Below, in pieces: positions 47,033 to 55,852 of a stretch of DNA of 64,000 bases. The position numbers and the translations under genes are program-made. Under the pieces are notes generated by a model. It was not told the origin of the DNA, did not search any database, and saw only the letters and a list, made by a program, of their open reading frames with translations. Position 1 is the stretch's first letter. Each line of letters begins with the position of its first letter. This DNA is from M3007 sp031373665 (GTDB lineage Bacteria > Bacteroidota > Bacteroidia > Chitinophagales > Saprospiraceae): NCBI GenBank assembly GCA_031373665.1, contig JANMMZ010000058.1, positions 1-64,000 on the forward strand, read 5' to 3'.

Positions 47033-49660
47033 ATGATAACTTCAGTTCAACGTACTCCATTTTTCAAGCCTGGGCTCAGGCTCTTATTCTGCGCGCTCCT
47101 GAGTGCGCCCGCCCTAATGATGGCCCAGGTAGAGGTGATCGAGGGCGGCAAAGTAGGTATTGGTACGCCCTTGCCTACCGCCAAATTAGATATCGATGGC
47201 ACCCTCCGTTGGCGGGCAGCCACTACCCCCGGCCACATCGTCACCGTCAGTGATGCCCTTGGCAACCTAACCACCACCAGCATAGGTGCGAGTACCATAG
47301 CGGGTGATCTCAGCGGCACTTTGAGCAATGCACAGATCGTGCCCAATGCCGTAGGCACGCCTGAAATCGCCAATGGTGCTGTGACTGGCACTAAAATCGC
47401 CCAAAATGGTGCCACCACTGGCCAAGTATTGAAGTGGAATGGCACCTCCTGGGTGCCATCTCCCGACGATAACAATGTCTATACTGCTGGTGCGGGGATC
47501 GGCATTGCAGGCAATGTCATCACCAATATAGGCGATACTAATGGCGCAGACGATATCACCACTGCCACCACCGCTGGAGGCGATGTAAGTGGTGTATTCA
47601 GCAACCTGCAAATCAATGCTGGTGTTGTAGGCCCAGCAGAATTAGCCAACACCGGTATTGCACCTGGCAACTATCCAAGTACTTATGCCCTTCCTGTCAT
47701 TAGTGTTGACGCGGATGGCCGTATTACAGGCATTACAGAAGTACCTATAAGTGGTAATCCGTCAGGAACTGCAAGTGGAGATTTAGCCGGTACTTACCCT
47801 GGCCCTACTGTAGATGGATTGCAAGGCCGACCAGTTTCTGCCACAGCACCCACCACCGGCCAGATACTAAAGTGGAACGGTACTGCATGGGCACCTGCCA
47901 CTGATGATGGTGCCACCTATACCGCCGGTGCTGGTATCAGTATCGCTGGCAATATCATCACCAATACAGGCGATGTCAGCAACACCAATGAAATTCAGGA
48001 TCTAAGCCTAACCGGCAATACCCTTTCGCTGACCAGCGATGCGACCACGGTTAACTTAGCACCCTATTTAGACAACACCGATGCTCAGACATTATCAGTA
48101 GTAGGCAGCAACCTGACTATATCGGGCGGCAACACCGTCACGATTCCTTCAGCACCAGTATCCAGTGTAAATGGTCTGACTGGGGCGGTTGCCCTTGACC
48201 TGTCGTTGGCTGGTAGCACCCTTTCGCTCACAGGCGATGCAACTACGGTGACTTTACCCGATGCGAGCAGCACCAATGAGATTCAAGACCTCAGCCTAAG
48301 TGGTAGTGTCCTGTCGCTCACAGGCGATGCAACTACGGTAACTTTACCCGATGCCAGCAGCACCAATGAATTGCAGACCTTATCAGTTGCTTCTAATACA
48401 GTCACGTTGAGCAATGGTGGAGGTAATTTTACGATTGCTGGCACTGGCACGAATACCGTCTCTACCGCTGGCAGCACCATCACGATCAATGGTACTGATA
48501 ACACTACCAACGAAGGGGTAGTTGGGGTAGGAGCAGGGGGTGCGACCACCTCTATTATTACCTCCAATTCATCAGGCGCTACGGGGGTGACACTCGCGGC
48601 GGGAGCAGGTATCACGCTTACTGAAACACCCGCTGCCAATGGAGGGACTATCACGATTGCATCTACTGGCGGAAGTTCTAACTGGACGGTGAGTGGTGCT
48701 GATATATATAGACTCAGCAATGTTTCAGTGGGTACCACTAGTATTAATGGTGCTAAATTTACAGTGGATGGTTCCTTCAATGGCACCTGTCTTAGGGCCA
48801 CTGGTGGAACCATACCTTCCTTTGGAGCCATCATAAAAGCCACTGGAACCAGTACTACTGGTACGCTATTTGGCATTGACATAGATGGTTCTGCCACAGG
48901 CAATATGATCCATCGTTTTCGCAATACCAACAACGGAGCAACGACCTACCATAGCCAAGTACAAGTGGAAGTAGGCGGTGCAGCGGGAGGCAATCCAATG
49001 GTGCAGTTTGTAGTGCCAAGCGTTCAGACCTGGTCTTCAGGATTAGATAACAGTGATGCCGACAAATATAAAATATCAGCCAGCAATGCCCTCGCTACCT
49101 CCACGGCTTTGACCATTCAGACCAATGGAAACGTAGGTGTCGGTACCACTGCACCTTTTGTAGTGCTACACGCTGGCGGTACTGGAGCCATAGGTATGCC
49201 CTCTGGTATCACTGCTGAGCGCCCGGTGCTTACTGGTGCGCCTCGTATGATTCGGTTTAATTCAGAAATAGGCGGGTTTGAACTCGGAGAACCCAGCAAA
49301 GGTATTTGGTATCGGTTGACATCATTAGCCTCTCCCACCTTAGCGGTATCAGGTCCTGCAGGAGTAGGAGCAACTGTTGTGCTCACAGTAGGTGCTGGTA
49401 GCAATGATGTGACAGGATCCCTCACCCTTACCACAGGTAGTTCTGGTCTGGCAGTAGGTGATTTATTTACCATGACATTCAATAAGCCTTATGGCGGCAC
49501 TAAGGTTATTGCAACCGTTACCCCTGCGGACGATAATGCCGCTTCTCAAATAACACGGTGGCGGGTTAATAGCCAAACCAATGCAAGTATTACGGTCAGG
49601 GCCGTTACGGCCTTAGATCCTAATAAAGCATATGTTTTTAATTATGTGATATCGCAGTAA
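47033..49660 (+). CDS. Tail-fibre-like exported beta protein
   Basis: 875 residues with a signal peptide (hydrophobic ~14-30, cleavage near MAQ). It opens with the GKVGIGTPLPTAKLDIDGTL motif found in tail-fibre and adhesin-like Bacteroidota proteins. Next come two copies of a TGQVLKWNGTSWVPSPDD-type repeat, then low-complexity, Ser/Thr/Gly-rich strands repeating LSLTGDATTVTLPDASSTNE (~395-455). A second GIGT-type block lies at ~690, before a C-terminal beta domain. It looks like a fibrous surface protein. No T9SS tail or lipobox is seen. It lies between the RHS block and the orphan tip. DNA repeats at 48208-48280 and 48300-48370 are nearly identical. Confidence 0.8.
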   Translation: MITSVQRTPFFKPGLRLLFCALLSAPALMMAQVEVIEGGKVGIGTPLPTAKLDIDGTLRWRAATTPGHIVTVSDALGNLTTTSIGASTIAGDLSGTLSNAQIVPNAVGTPEIANGAVTGTKIAQNGATTGQVLKWNGTSWVPSPDDNNVYTAGAGIGIAGNVITNIGDTNGADDITTATTAGGDVSGVFSNLQINAGVVGPAELANTGIAPGNYPSTYALPVISVDADGRITGITEVPISGNPSGTASGDLAGTYPGPTVDGLQGRPVSATAPTTGQILKWNGTAWAPATDDGATYTAGAGISIAGNIITNTGDVSNTNEIQDLSLTGNTLSLTSDATTVNLAPYLDNTDAQTLSVVGSNLTISGGNTVTIPSAPVSSVNGLTGAVALDLSLAGSTLSLTGDATTVTLPDASSTNEIQDLSLSGSVLSLTGDATTVTLPDASSTNELQTLSVASNTVTLSNGGGNFTIAGTGTNTVSTAGSTITINGTDNTTNEGVVGVGAGGATTSIITSNSSGATGVTLAAGAGITLTETPAANGGTITIASTGGSSNWTVSGADIYRLSNVSVGTTSINGAKFTVDGSFNGTCLRATGGTIPSFGAIIKATGTSTTGTLFGIDIDGSATGNMIHRFRNTNNGATTYHSQVQVEVGGAAGGNPMVQFVVPSVQTWSSGLDNSDADKYKISASNALATSTALTIQTNGNVGVGTTAPFVVLHAGGTGAIGMPSGITAERPVLTGAPRMIRFNSEIGGFELGEPSKGIWYRLTSLASPTLAVSGPAGVGATVVLTVGAGSNDVTGSLTLTTGSSGLAVGDLFTMTFNKPYGGTKVIATVTPADDNAASQITRWRVNSQTNASITVRAVTALDPNKAYVFNYVISQ

Positions 49661-49671
49661 TTGAGATTTTT

Positions 49672-49708
49672 TTGGTAACGGGTAAATATATTGTTTACTC
49701 GTTACCAA
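49672..49708. terminator. Hairpin between tail-fibre-like and transglutaminase-like genes
   Basis: Arms 49672-49686 and 49694-49708 pair at 14 of 15 positions (TTGGTAACG at the base) around a 7-base loop, preceded by a T-run. As a plus-strand terminator it lacks a downstream T-run. Confidence 0.45.
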
Positions 49709-49736
49709 ATAATATTCCACCTGAAAATATAAAGTA

Positions 49737-50879
49737 ATGGCAATATATAAAATCATGGCTCTAATAGTGATTTTGAATGGATACAACGGCTTGGCACAAA
49801 GTCAAAACGACGTTGTCCAATTGTCTGACGTTTCAAGTAACCTATCAAAATGGATAGGCGAATCCTCAAATCAGGAAAATAAAGAGATCCAAACAATATC
49901 AAAAATAATATTAACCAATTTTGAAAGTGCATACGAGGAGTTAAACCAAATGCTAGAGGGGAATCACCCACAAGATTTGAAAAGAGCCGTCTTCCTAGTC
50001 GAAAATGCTTGGCTCGACAACACTTTATTATATGAGCGTTATTGTAGTCAGATAAGCGAAACGGTGGAAATACTAAGACGTATGGTCAAGGCCAAAGGTA
50101 TTAATCATTATAAAACAGCCGGAAATTGGGCTGCCCATACCTATCTATGCAAATCAATACCTGAAAATAACAATCTGCCTTATATGTATGATTTTGATGA
50201 CTCGTACGGTGATAAAGACTACTCAAAAACCTTCGTTACTAAATTATTAAAGACCAAGAAAGGAACCTGCCATTCCTTACCTTTGCTCTATAAAATTTTG
50301 ACAGACGAATACGGCGGAGAAACATCGCACTTGGCCGTTGCACCAAACCACCTTTATATCAAGCACAAGGATGAATATAACAAGTGGTATAACCTTGAAT
50401 TGACCAATGGACATTTTTCTACGGATGCTTGGATAATTTCATCCAGCCATATTAAAGCGGAAGCCATAGTCAACAGGGTCTATATGCACGCACTCAACCA
50501 AAAAGAAAGCATTGCTATTTGTATGGAGGATCTTGCGGGGGCTTACCTGAATAAATATGGCTATGGCCATAATGATGAGTTTGTACTGCGCTGCTTAGAT
50601 GCTTCCATAAAGGCGAACCCCATTTATATTGTCGCTATCGCAAGTAAATCCAATGTGTTGAGCCAACAACTTTTGCAAGCATGCAAAAAACGAAACATTG
50701 TAAATTTTAAGGACGCAAAAGACATCCCAGAACTGAAAGACCTCAACATGCAGGTTGAAGCACTTTATAAACAAACAGATGAATTAGGTTATGAGGAGAT
50801 GCCTCAGTCACAATACACCGAATGGGTGACCAAAATGCAAGCCAAAGCATCCATTCATAAACAAATTTCTTCAAATTAA
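49737..50879 (+). CDS. Exported transglutaminase-like protein
   Basis: 380 residues; a short signal sequence ends near GLAQ. The region 170-225 has the transglutaminase-like core: Cys178 in KKGTCHSLP, His205 in APNHLYIK and Glu221 in NLELTNG (the third residue is usually Asp, so Glu is slightly unusual). Flanking regions are helical; TPR-like spacing is visible at ~270-310 (LRCLDASIKANPIYIVAIA). Members of this superfamily act as proteases or amidases rather than true cross-linkers in bacteria. It lies 11 bases before the orphan toxin tip gene, so the two are probably co-transcribed; a role in processing exported proteins is inferred only from position. Confidence 0.78.
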   Translation: MAIYKIMALIVILNGYNGLAQSQNDVVQLSDVSSNLSKWIGESSNQENKEIQTISKIILTNFESAYEELNQMLEGNHPQDLKRAVFLVENAWLDNTLLYERYCSQISETVEILRRMVKAKGINHYKTAGNWAAHTYLCKSIPENNNLPYMYDFDDSYGDKDYSKTFVTKLLKTKKGTCHSLPLLYKILTDEYGGETSHLAVAPNHLYIKHKDEYNKWYNLELTNGHFSTDAWIISSSHIKAEAIVNRVYMHALNQKESIAICMEDLAGAYLNKYGYGHNDEFVLRCLDASIKANPIYIVAIASKSNVLSQQLLQACKKRNIVNFKDAKDIPELKDLNMQVEALYKQTDELGYEEMPQSQYTEWVTKMQAKASIHKQISSN

Positions 50880-50890
50880 ACTTCAATAAT

Positions 50891-51907
50891 ATGAAAAGAG
50901 TAGTGTTAGTATGCTCCATCTTAGTGCTAGGCTTGTCACAGATTCAAGCCCAAAACCCCTATGCTGCTTTAGGTATTGAGGAGCATGTGCTTCATTATGA
51001 TGATACACACAAAGAGGTATTTGATAATGATACCTTGAAGCCAATTGGTTATGGGCTTTATAGCCCTGAATTTGGGTTACTGGCAATCTATGATTTACAA
51101 GATAGCCTAGTTGCAATAGAAAAGGTTGACCCAAGTAAGGTTGCTAGGTTTTTGAGTGTGGATCCTTTGACAAAAAAATTTCCTGAACTTACTCCATATC
51201 AATTTGCTTCTAATACGCCTATTCAAGCGATTGACTTAGATGGTCTTGAAGCGTTTATTATACATGGAACTAATGAAATGGAGTATGGGGAGCGTACTAA
51301 CTCAGAGGCTAAAACTCAATTAATGCGTATTTCTGGAAATTCTAAATATGATAATACCTTTAAGTGGAATGCACCTACATGGAATAATGCAATAATGCGA
51401 AACACATCAGCGAGGAAGTTGATAAAACATATTTATGAAAAACGAAATGAAATGATAAAAAAAGGTGAGATTAGCGAGGATGAAGGTATTACGTTAATTG
51501 GATATAGTCATGGTGGCAATGTGGCGATTCAAGCGGCTAGAAAACTAGGCAAAAAAGGAATCAAAGTCAATTTAATTACAATATCTGCCCCCGCATACAA
51601 TACTGATGGACATGATGCTTATGGCGGTGGATATGATTCAGAAGACCCAAGAGGCGCAGCAAATGGAATTAATAACCACTACCAAATCATACATGAGAAT
51701 GATGATGTAGTTAATATAGCTGGAGGTACAGAAAAATACAATAATGCAACAACTAAGAATTTTGTGATAACAGATAAGCAAATTCCTTTACCTGGGGGTA
51801 TTAATGCACACGTAAACTTTCCTAATGATCCGAAATTCGATGATGTGTTGAAAGATATTCCAGCAATGTCAAAGGCTCCAAAGCCTACTTTCCCAACAGA
51901 AAAATGA
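50891..51907 (+). CDS. Orphan RHS toxin tip: signal peptide, short RHS tail and lipase-like domain
   Basis: 338 residues. Signal peptide cleaves near QAQ (residue 21). Residues 54-90 mimic the last part of an RHS core, and 88-120 carry LSVDPLTKKFPELTPYQFAS and the DLDGLE-type end, nearly the same as the tail of the 2418-aa protein. No YD repeats precede it. The C-terminal domain (121-338) is an alpha/beta-hydrolase: FIIHGTNE oxyanion loop, nucleophile elbow GYSHGG with Ser206, acid near Asp271/272 and His307. It is probably a lipase/esterase-type toxin. Its stop overlaps the next gene by 4 bases. How it would be delivered without a shell is unknown. Confidence 0.85.
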   Translation: MKRVVLVCSILVLGLSQIQAQNPYAALGIEEHVLHYDDTHKEVFDNDTLKPIGYGLYSPEFGLLAIYDLQDSLVAIEKVDPSKVARFLSVDPLTKKFPELTPYQFASNTPIQAIDLDGLEAFIIHGTNEMEYGERTNSEAKTQLMRISGNSKYDNTFKWNAPTWNNAIMRNTSARKLIKHIYEKRNEMIKKGEISEDEGITLIGYSHGGNVAIQAARKLGKKGIKVNLITISAPAYNTDGHDAYGGGYDSEDPRGAANGINNHYQIIHENDDVVNIAGGTEKYNNATTKNFVITDKQIPLPGGINAHVNFPNDPKFDDVLKDIPAMSKAPKPTFPTEK

Positions 51908-52284
51908 AAAAAAAAGACATTATTTTTTTAACAGCAACTATGCTTATTTTTTTAATGCTTTACGGAGCATTTTGGGTTAAATTCAACATAACTTTGGCTA
52001 AATCCCAGAATGACTGGTATGAAAAAGAATATGTTGATAAAGAAATCAATGGTGTGTTGAAGTCAATAACAGAATTTGATAGCAACCCCTTTATGATAGT
52101 TTTATCAATAAAAAATTTAGGAGATAAGTTTGATCTTACTTACGGCACCATTTGCGTTGATAAAGAGTTTCGTGATTTTGTTGCAATCGGAGATAGTATC
52201 AAAAAAAAAGAGGGCAATGAAAGCGTAAAATTTTTTAAGGGTAAAGGTGAATTTAAAGAATGGAAACTTGATTTTTGTAAGTAA
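51904..52284 (+). CDS. Small membrane-anchored protein, candidate immunity protein
   Basis: 126 residues. One N-terminal TM (~6-26) and a ~95-residue beta/alpha domain outside the membrane with VDKEINGVLKSITEF and DLTYGTICVDKEFRDF. The start overlaps the orphan-tip stop (ATGA), the classical toxin-immunity coupling. AT-rich like the toxin domain. The family is not recognised, so the immunity role is from position only. The 118-base gap after it shows nothing notable. Confidence 0.6.
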   Translation: MKKKDIIFLTATMLIFLMLYGAFWVKFNITLAKSQNDWYEKEYVDKEINGVLKSITEFDSNPFMIVLSIKNLGDKFDLTYGTICVDKEFRDFVAIGDSIKKKEGNESVKFFKGKGEFKEWKLDFCK

Positions 52285-52402
52285 TCGAATGACATAAGGG
52301 GTTCCACATGCTTCCATAAACTGATGTAAGGAGTGCAGCGTGCCTGATTCACACGACTTGACTTCTATTGGAAGAGTGTATTGTTTGTGCGTGTATAATT
52401 GG

Positions 52403-53110
52403 TCAACCTCTAAAATCCGGCAAGTTTTCTATTTCCCACAACAACAGTGACTTGTCGCCATAAGCACCTTGGCCTTCGGTACATTCCTCACTCAATACAT
52501 ACAAAGGCGGCGGAAAACAAAAAGGTGGTGCCATGAGGTTAATCGGTCGCCAAAATCCAGTGATGATATCACTATTAACGTCTAAATCGGTGAAAGAAGT
52601 AGTCAATAGATAGCGAATACCGCTGCGTTTAAGGTTGCGCACCGCCGCTCCAATATGTAGGTAGGAAAAATGTACCAAGCAATCACGAACCAGAATACAC
52701 GATCCTTGGGGGAGGTTATCTTCCAACAAATTGCAAACCATAAATTGTCGGTCAGGTCTCCCATATTGTTGTATGTTTTGCTCGATCAGCGCCGGTACAA
52801 TATCCGCTCCAATATAGTGAATACCTTCTAAATCAGTGTGTTGAATCCAGTTGAAATCGCCACAAGGTAGATCTATCAATTGCTCAATTTTATATTGGCG
52901 CAGGAGCAATGGCAATGCACTACGGAGCGCCTTTGTTTGGTGGAGTTCGGATCCAGCACCAGAAGCGGTTTCTTTACTTTTCCAGTACCGTTGCGCGTGT
53001 GTTTCCGTAAAAATTTGCGCAATGCTTTTATGCTCAAAGCTGCGTTGGCGTATCATACGACGATATTTCCATTCGTAGTATAATCGGCGAAACTTATTCA
53101 GAATTTGCAT
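52403..53110 (-). CDS. Class I SAM-dependent methyltransferase
   Basis: 235 residues. The SAM-binding motif I is DLPCGDFNW at 80-88, with an acidic motif II following IGADI and a post-motif LVRDCLVHFSY. The N-terminal ~60 residues are basic and helical. The arrangement matches small uncharacterised methyltransferases often found beside glycan or natural-product genes; the substrate is unknown. It is followed (in its own direction) by intergenic sequence and preceded by a lipoprotein gene 20 bases away on the same strand, so they may be one transcript. Confidence 0.85.
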   Translation of the reverse strand: MQILNKFRRLYYEWKYRRMIRQRSFEHKSIAQIFTETHAQRYWKSKETASGAGSELHQTKALRSALPLLLRQYKIEQLIDLPCGDFNWIQHTDLEGIHYIGADIVPALIEQNIQQYGRPDRQFMVCNLLEDNLPQGSCILVRDCLVHFSYLHIGAAVRNLKRSGIRYLLTTSFTDLDVNSDIITGFWRPINLMAPPFCFPPPLYVLSEECTEGQGAYGDKSLLLWEIENLPDFRG

Positions 53111-53130
53111 ATTTATTATTTCACCGTTAC

Positions 53131-53928
53131 TTACTCATAAATAAACTCAACCGTATGAAAGTAGTTAGTGGCTTTTGTGGGTAGGTTTTCGGAATTGTAT
53201 TCGTATTCAGTATTAAAAACGCCACCGATGTAATCGGCACCACAGTCCCAATGCACAATTTCAGATGAAGCCCAATTGTTTACTGAGTAATCGGTGGGAA
53301 AGACCTTGTGCAACCCTATCAAAAAATAAGGACTAATCGTGGTGGTGTAGGCCGATTGACTGAGCCGATGCTCGACTCCAGTACTGTTATAAAAGTCGCG
53401 AGATTCCAAGGTATTTCCGCAGTCATCTAAAGTGAGTACAGTTACATCATTTCCATTTTCTTGCCAAAATTTCTTGATAAACCCTTGTTCATTCCATTCA
53501 AAATTAGTAGTATGTACCCAATTGTGTAAATTTCCGGCTTGATCAAACTGTTTGGTTACTGTCTGCTTTAAGAGGCCATTTTCATAGGTGTAGGTTCTAA
53601 TGCTACTAACGCCTTGACCTAGCCAATAGGTAGTATAAGTAACGACTTGGCCTTCAGAATCATACCCTACTTTAGCACTGCTATCGTAGTAGAGAATACT
53701 GTCAACCCGACCTTGGATATCGTAAAAATATTCGGTAGTCTGGTAGAATGTCGGGAACCCATTCCCTTGACTAGAAGCAGCGATCGTTTTTTTCAATCGG
53801 TTTGAAAATGTCTGGGTCAGGCAAGGGTTATTAAATGTGTTATTTTTAGGCGGCAAAGGTTCGCTTTTATTGCAAGCACTTAAAGCCATCGCAAGGAGGA
53901 AGGCAAAAAATAGTATGCTTTTTAACAT
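53131..53928 (-). CDS. Lipoprotein with YD-like strands
   Basis: 265 residues, lipobox LSAC (Cys19). The mature part repeats short strand pairs of the kind YDIQGRVDSILYYDS, YTYENGLLKQTV, FDQAGNLHNWVHTTNFEWNE and YEYNSENLPTKATNYF, as in DUF4595-type Bacteroidota lipoproteins that resemble isolated RHS/YD repeats. It does not contain a core tail or toxin domain. Probably an outer-membrane lipoprotein of unknown role. Upstream gene of the likely methyltransferase transcript. Confidence 0.75.
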   Translation of the reverse strand: MLKSILFFAFLLAMALSACNKSEPLPPKNNTFNNPCLTQTFSNRLKKTIAASSQGNGFPTFYQTTEYFYDIQGRVDSILYYDSSAKVGYDSEGQVVTYTTYWLGQGVSSIRTYTYENGLLKQTVTKQFDQAGNLHNWVHTTNFEWNEQGFIKKFWQENGNDVTVLTLDDCGNTLESRDFYNSTGVEHRLSQSAYTTTISPYFLIGLHKVFPTDYSVNNWASSEIVHWDCGADYIGGVFNTEYEYNSENLPTKATNYFHTVEFIYE

Positions 53929-54119
53929 ATTTGTATGTTTTTAGTTTATGTATGTATGGGTAACGTAAAAATAGTAGAAAAGGTTGGTTGCATAAACTAT
54001 ATTACATTTTTTAGAACAGTCCCCCTCAACACCGCATCAAGAAAACCACTAATAGCCCCTTTCAGCCCAAGTTATCCCCCTTTCAGCCGGAGAGACTAGC
54101 CATCAAGCCAATATTTTGC

Positions 54120-54127
54120 TACCTTCG
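54120..54127 (+). promoter_or_regulatory. Predicted -7 box (TACCTTCG) abutting the histidine kinase start
   Basis: One mismatch to TAnnTTTG. The box starts 12 bases before the ATG at 54132, so the transcript should start at or next to the A of the start codon. No TTG is seen at -33. The hemL gene shows the same 12-base spacing. Confidence 0.45.
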
Positions 54128-54131
54128 CAGC

Positions 54132-55151
54132 ATGAATAAGATAACGCGATGGCAATATCATGGCTTTTTCTGGATCACCTTTGTCATCCTGAATGGATAC
54201 GTATCGGGGCGATACGACCTCCTATTTGCTCGTGCTTATTGTGCGGAGTTATGGCAATTGCCAGTGAACTTAGTGGCCGTTTACACCGTTTTTTCGATGC
54301 GGATACCAAGAAACAATAAGCAGTTGATTTTTTGGGTTATTGCCTTGATTTGTATTGTTTTTTTGGGTGGTTTTATGAATAGATTGATGATGTATTACGT
54401 GATACACCCCCAGTGGTATGCTGATTATACGATGGAGTTTTGGAATGGATATCGGATTTTGGTGGGTATATTCGACGTTGCTTTCGTGCTGTCGCTGGCT
54501 TTGGCCTTGCGATTTGGGCGGAGGTATTTCTTATCATCAAAGCGCGAGCAAGCCCTGATCATTGAGAAATCGGTTTCTGAATTAAAGGCATTGCGGGCGC
54601 AAATCAATCCTCATTTTCTGTTCAATACACTCACCAATGTCTATGCCCTCTCTCGAAAAAATGCGCCAGAGACCCCAGATGTGGTATTGAGATTATCCAA
54701 TTTATTGAGGTATATGCTCTATGATTGTCGAGCAGAACGGATGCCCATCAAATCAGAAATGGCCATATTAAATGCCTATTTAGACCTCGAAAAAATACGA
54801 TTTGGCGACCGTTTGTCCATTACTAATCAGATAGAATTAAATGACCCAGATCAGTTAATTGCCCCACTTTTATGGTTGCCTTTTGTGGAAAATGCTTTCA
54901 AACACGGTGCGAGCGAGAGCCGTTTTAACCCCGAAATAAGGCTGTCGAGTATCTTAAAAGATCAAAAATGGGATTTTTTTATAGAAAATACCCACGAAGG
55001 GCACTACCCACCCGCCGATGGTGCTCCAAAGGGCATAGGGATAGCCAATATCAAGCGACAATTGGAATTGATTTACCCCGAAACACATCAACTCAACATC
55101 GAATCAACCGATCAATATTTTCGTGTCCACCTGACTGTAATGCTCACTTAA
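54132..55151 (+). CDS. LytS/YehU-type sensor histidine kinase
   Basis: 339 residues with four TM segments (~10-135), then a HisKA-like domain with the phospho-accepting His161 in INPHFLFNTL, and a C-terminal HATPase domain with LLWLPFVENAFKHG and GIGIANIKRQL. This is the usual form of the Bacteroidota kinase that works with LytTR regulators. It lacks an extracellular sensor, so the membrane region itself probably senses. The response regulator follows after 3 bases. No dedicated target gene is adjacent. Confidence 0.93.
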   Translation: MNKITRWQYHGFFWITFVILNGYVSGRYDLLFARAYCAELWQLPVNLVAVYTVFSMRIPRNNKQLIFWVIALICIVFLGGFMNRLMMYYVIHPQWYADYTMEFWNGYRILVGIFDVAFVLSLALALRFGRRYFLSSKREQALIIEKSVSELKALRAQINPHFLFNTLTNVYALSRKNAPETPDVVLRLSNLLRYMLYDCRAERMPIKSEMAILNAYLDLEKIRFGDRLSITNQIELNDPDQLIAPLLWLPFVENAFKHGASESRFNPEIRLSSILKDQKWDFFIENTHEGHYPPADGAPKGIGIANIKRQLELIYPETHQLNIESTDQYFRVHLTVMLT

Positions 55152-55154
55152 TTT

Positions 55155-55844
55155 ATGCCTATTCGCTGCCTAATCATCGAGGATGAGCCTTTGCCCGCTC
55201 AAATACTGGAAGAGTACATCGCTCAAACGTCTGGCTTATTGTTGTCTGGACATTGTACGGACGCCATCTATGCCTTAGATCATTTGAAAAAGGAAGAAAT
55301 AGACCTTATATTCCTTGATATACACCTGCCCAAACTCAAAGGATTGGAGTTTCTGAACCTGCTCAAAAAACCACCTTTGGTCATCATCACCACGGCTTAT
55401 CATCAATACGCGCTGGAAGGATATGAATATGAAATTGCTGATTATTTGATGAAACCCATTGGTTATGTGCGTTTCTTACAGGCGGTGGAAAAAGCCAAGA
55501 GTAGATTGGTCTCAATACCGCTCAATACTACAACCCCTGAATACCTGTACTTTAATGTCAATCGGAAGCAAGTAAAAGTGGTGGTGTCAGAGATACAATA
55601 CATAGAAAGTATGAAGGAATACAGCCGAATCCATACCACTTCGCAGCGGTTGGTGACACAAGTAACTTTATCGGATATGGAAAAACTGCTCTCCTCTCCG
55701 GATTTCATCCGGATCCATCGCTCCTTCATCATTCATACAAAGCACTTGACGGCCTATACGGCTACGGATATCGAAATAGGAACCCTACAAATACCTATCG
55801 GAAAGACTTATGTGGAGGAGGTAATGAAGCGGCTAAAAGCCTAG
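55155..55844 (+). CDS. LytTR-family response regulator
   Basis: 229 residues. The receiver domain (~1-120) carries Asp55 in FLDIHLP, the acidic cluster Glu9-Asp10-Glu11 and the Lys in YLMKPI. The LytTR DNA-binding domain (~135-229) includes IQYIESMKEYSRIHT and the FIRIHRSFIIH motif. The stop of the kinase and the ATG are 3 bases apart, so they are co-translated. Regulators of this type bind imperfect 9-bp direct repeats; none was recognised in this window. Confidence 0.94.
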   Translation: MPIRCLIIEDEPLPAQILEEYIAQTSGLLLSGHCTDAIYALDHLKKEEIDLIFLDIHLPKLKGLEFLNLLKKPPLVIITTAYHQYALEGYEYEIADYLMKPIGYVRFLQAVEKAKSRLVSIPLNTTTPEYLYFNVNRKQVKVVVSEIQYIESMKEYSRIHTTSQRLVTQVTLSDMEKLLSSPDFIRIHRSFIIHTKHLTAYTATDIEIGTLQIPIGKTYVEEVMKRLKA

Positions 55845-55852
55845 CGGAGTAC

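Noticed and set aside
48283..48933. 216-codon minus-strand frame inside the tail-fibre-like gene
   Set aside because: Low-complexity Val/Pro-rich translation produced by the Thr/Gly/Ser-rich repeats of the real gene on the plus strand.
47033..49660. Tail-fibre-like protein as a sign of a prophage
   Set aside because: No capsid, terminase, tail tube, integrase or lysis genes anywhere in the window, and the protein has a Sec signal.
53131..53928. YD-like lipoprotein as another RHS toxin fragment
   Set aside because: It lacks the core tail and any toxin domain, has its own lipobox and resembles stand-alone DUF4595-type lipoproteins.
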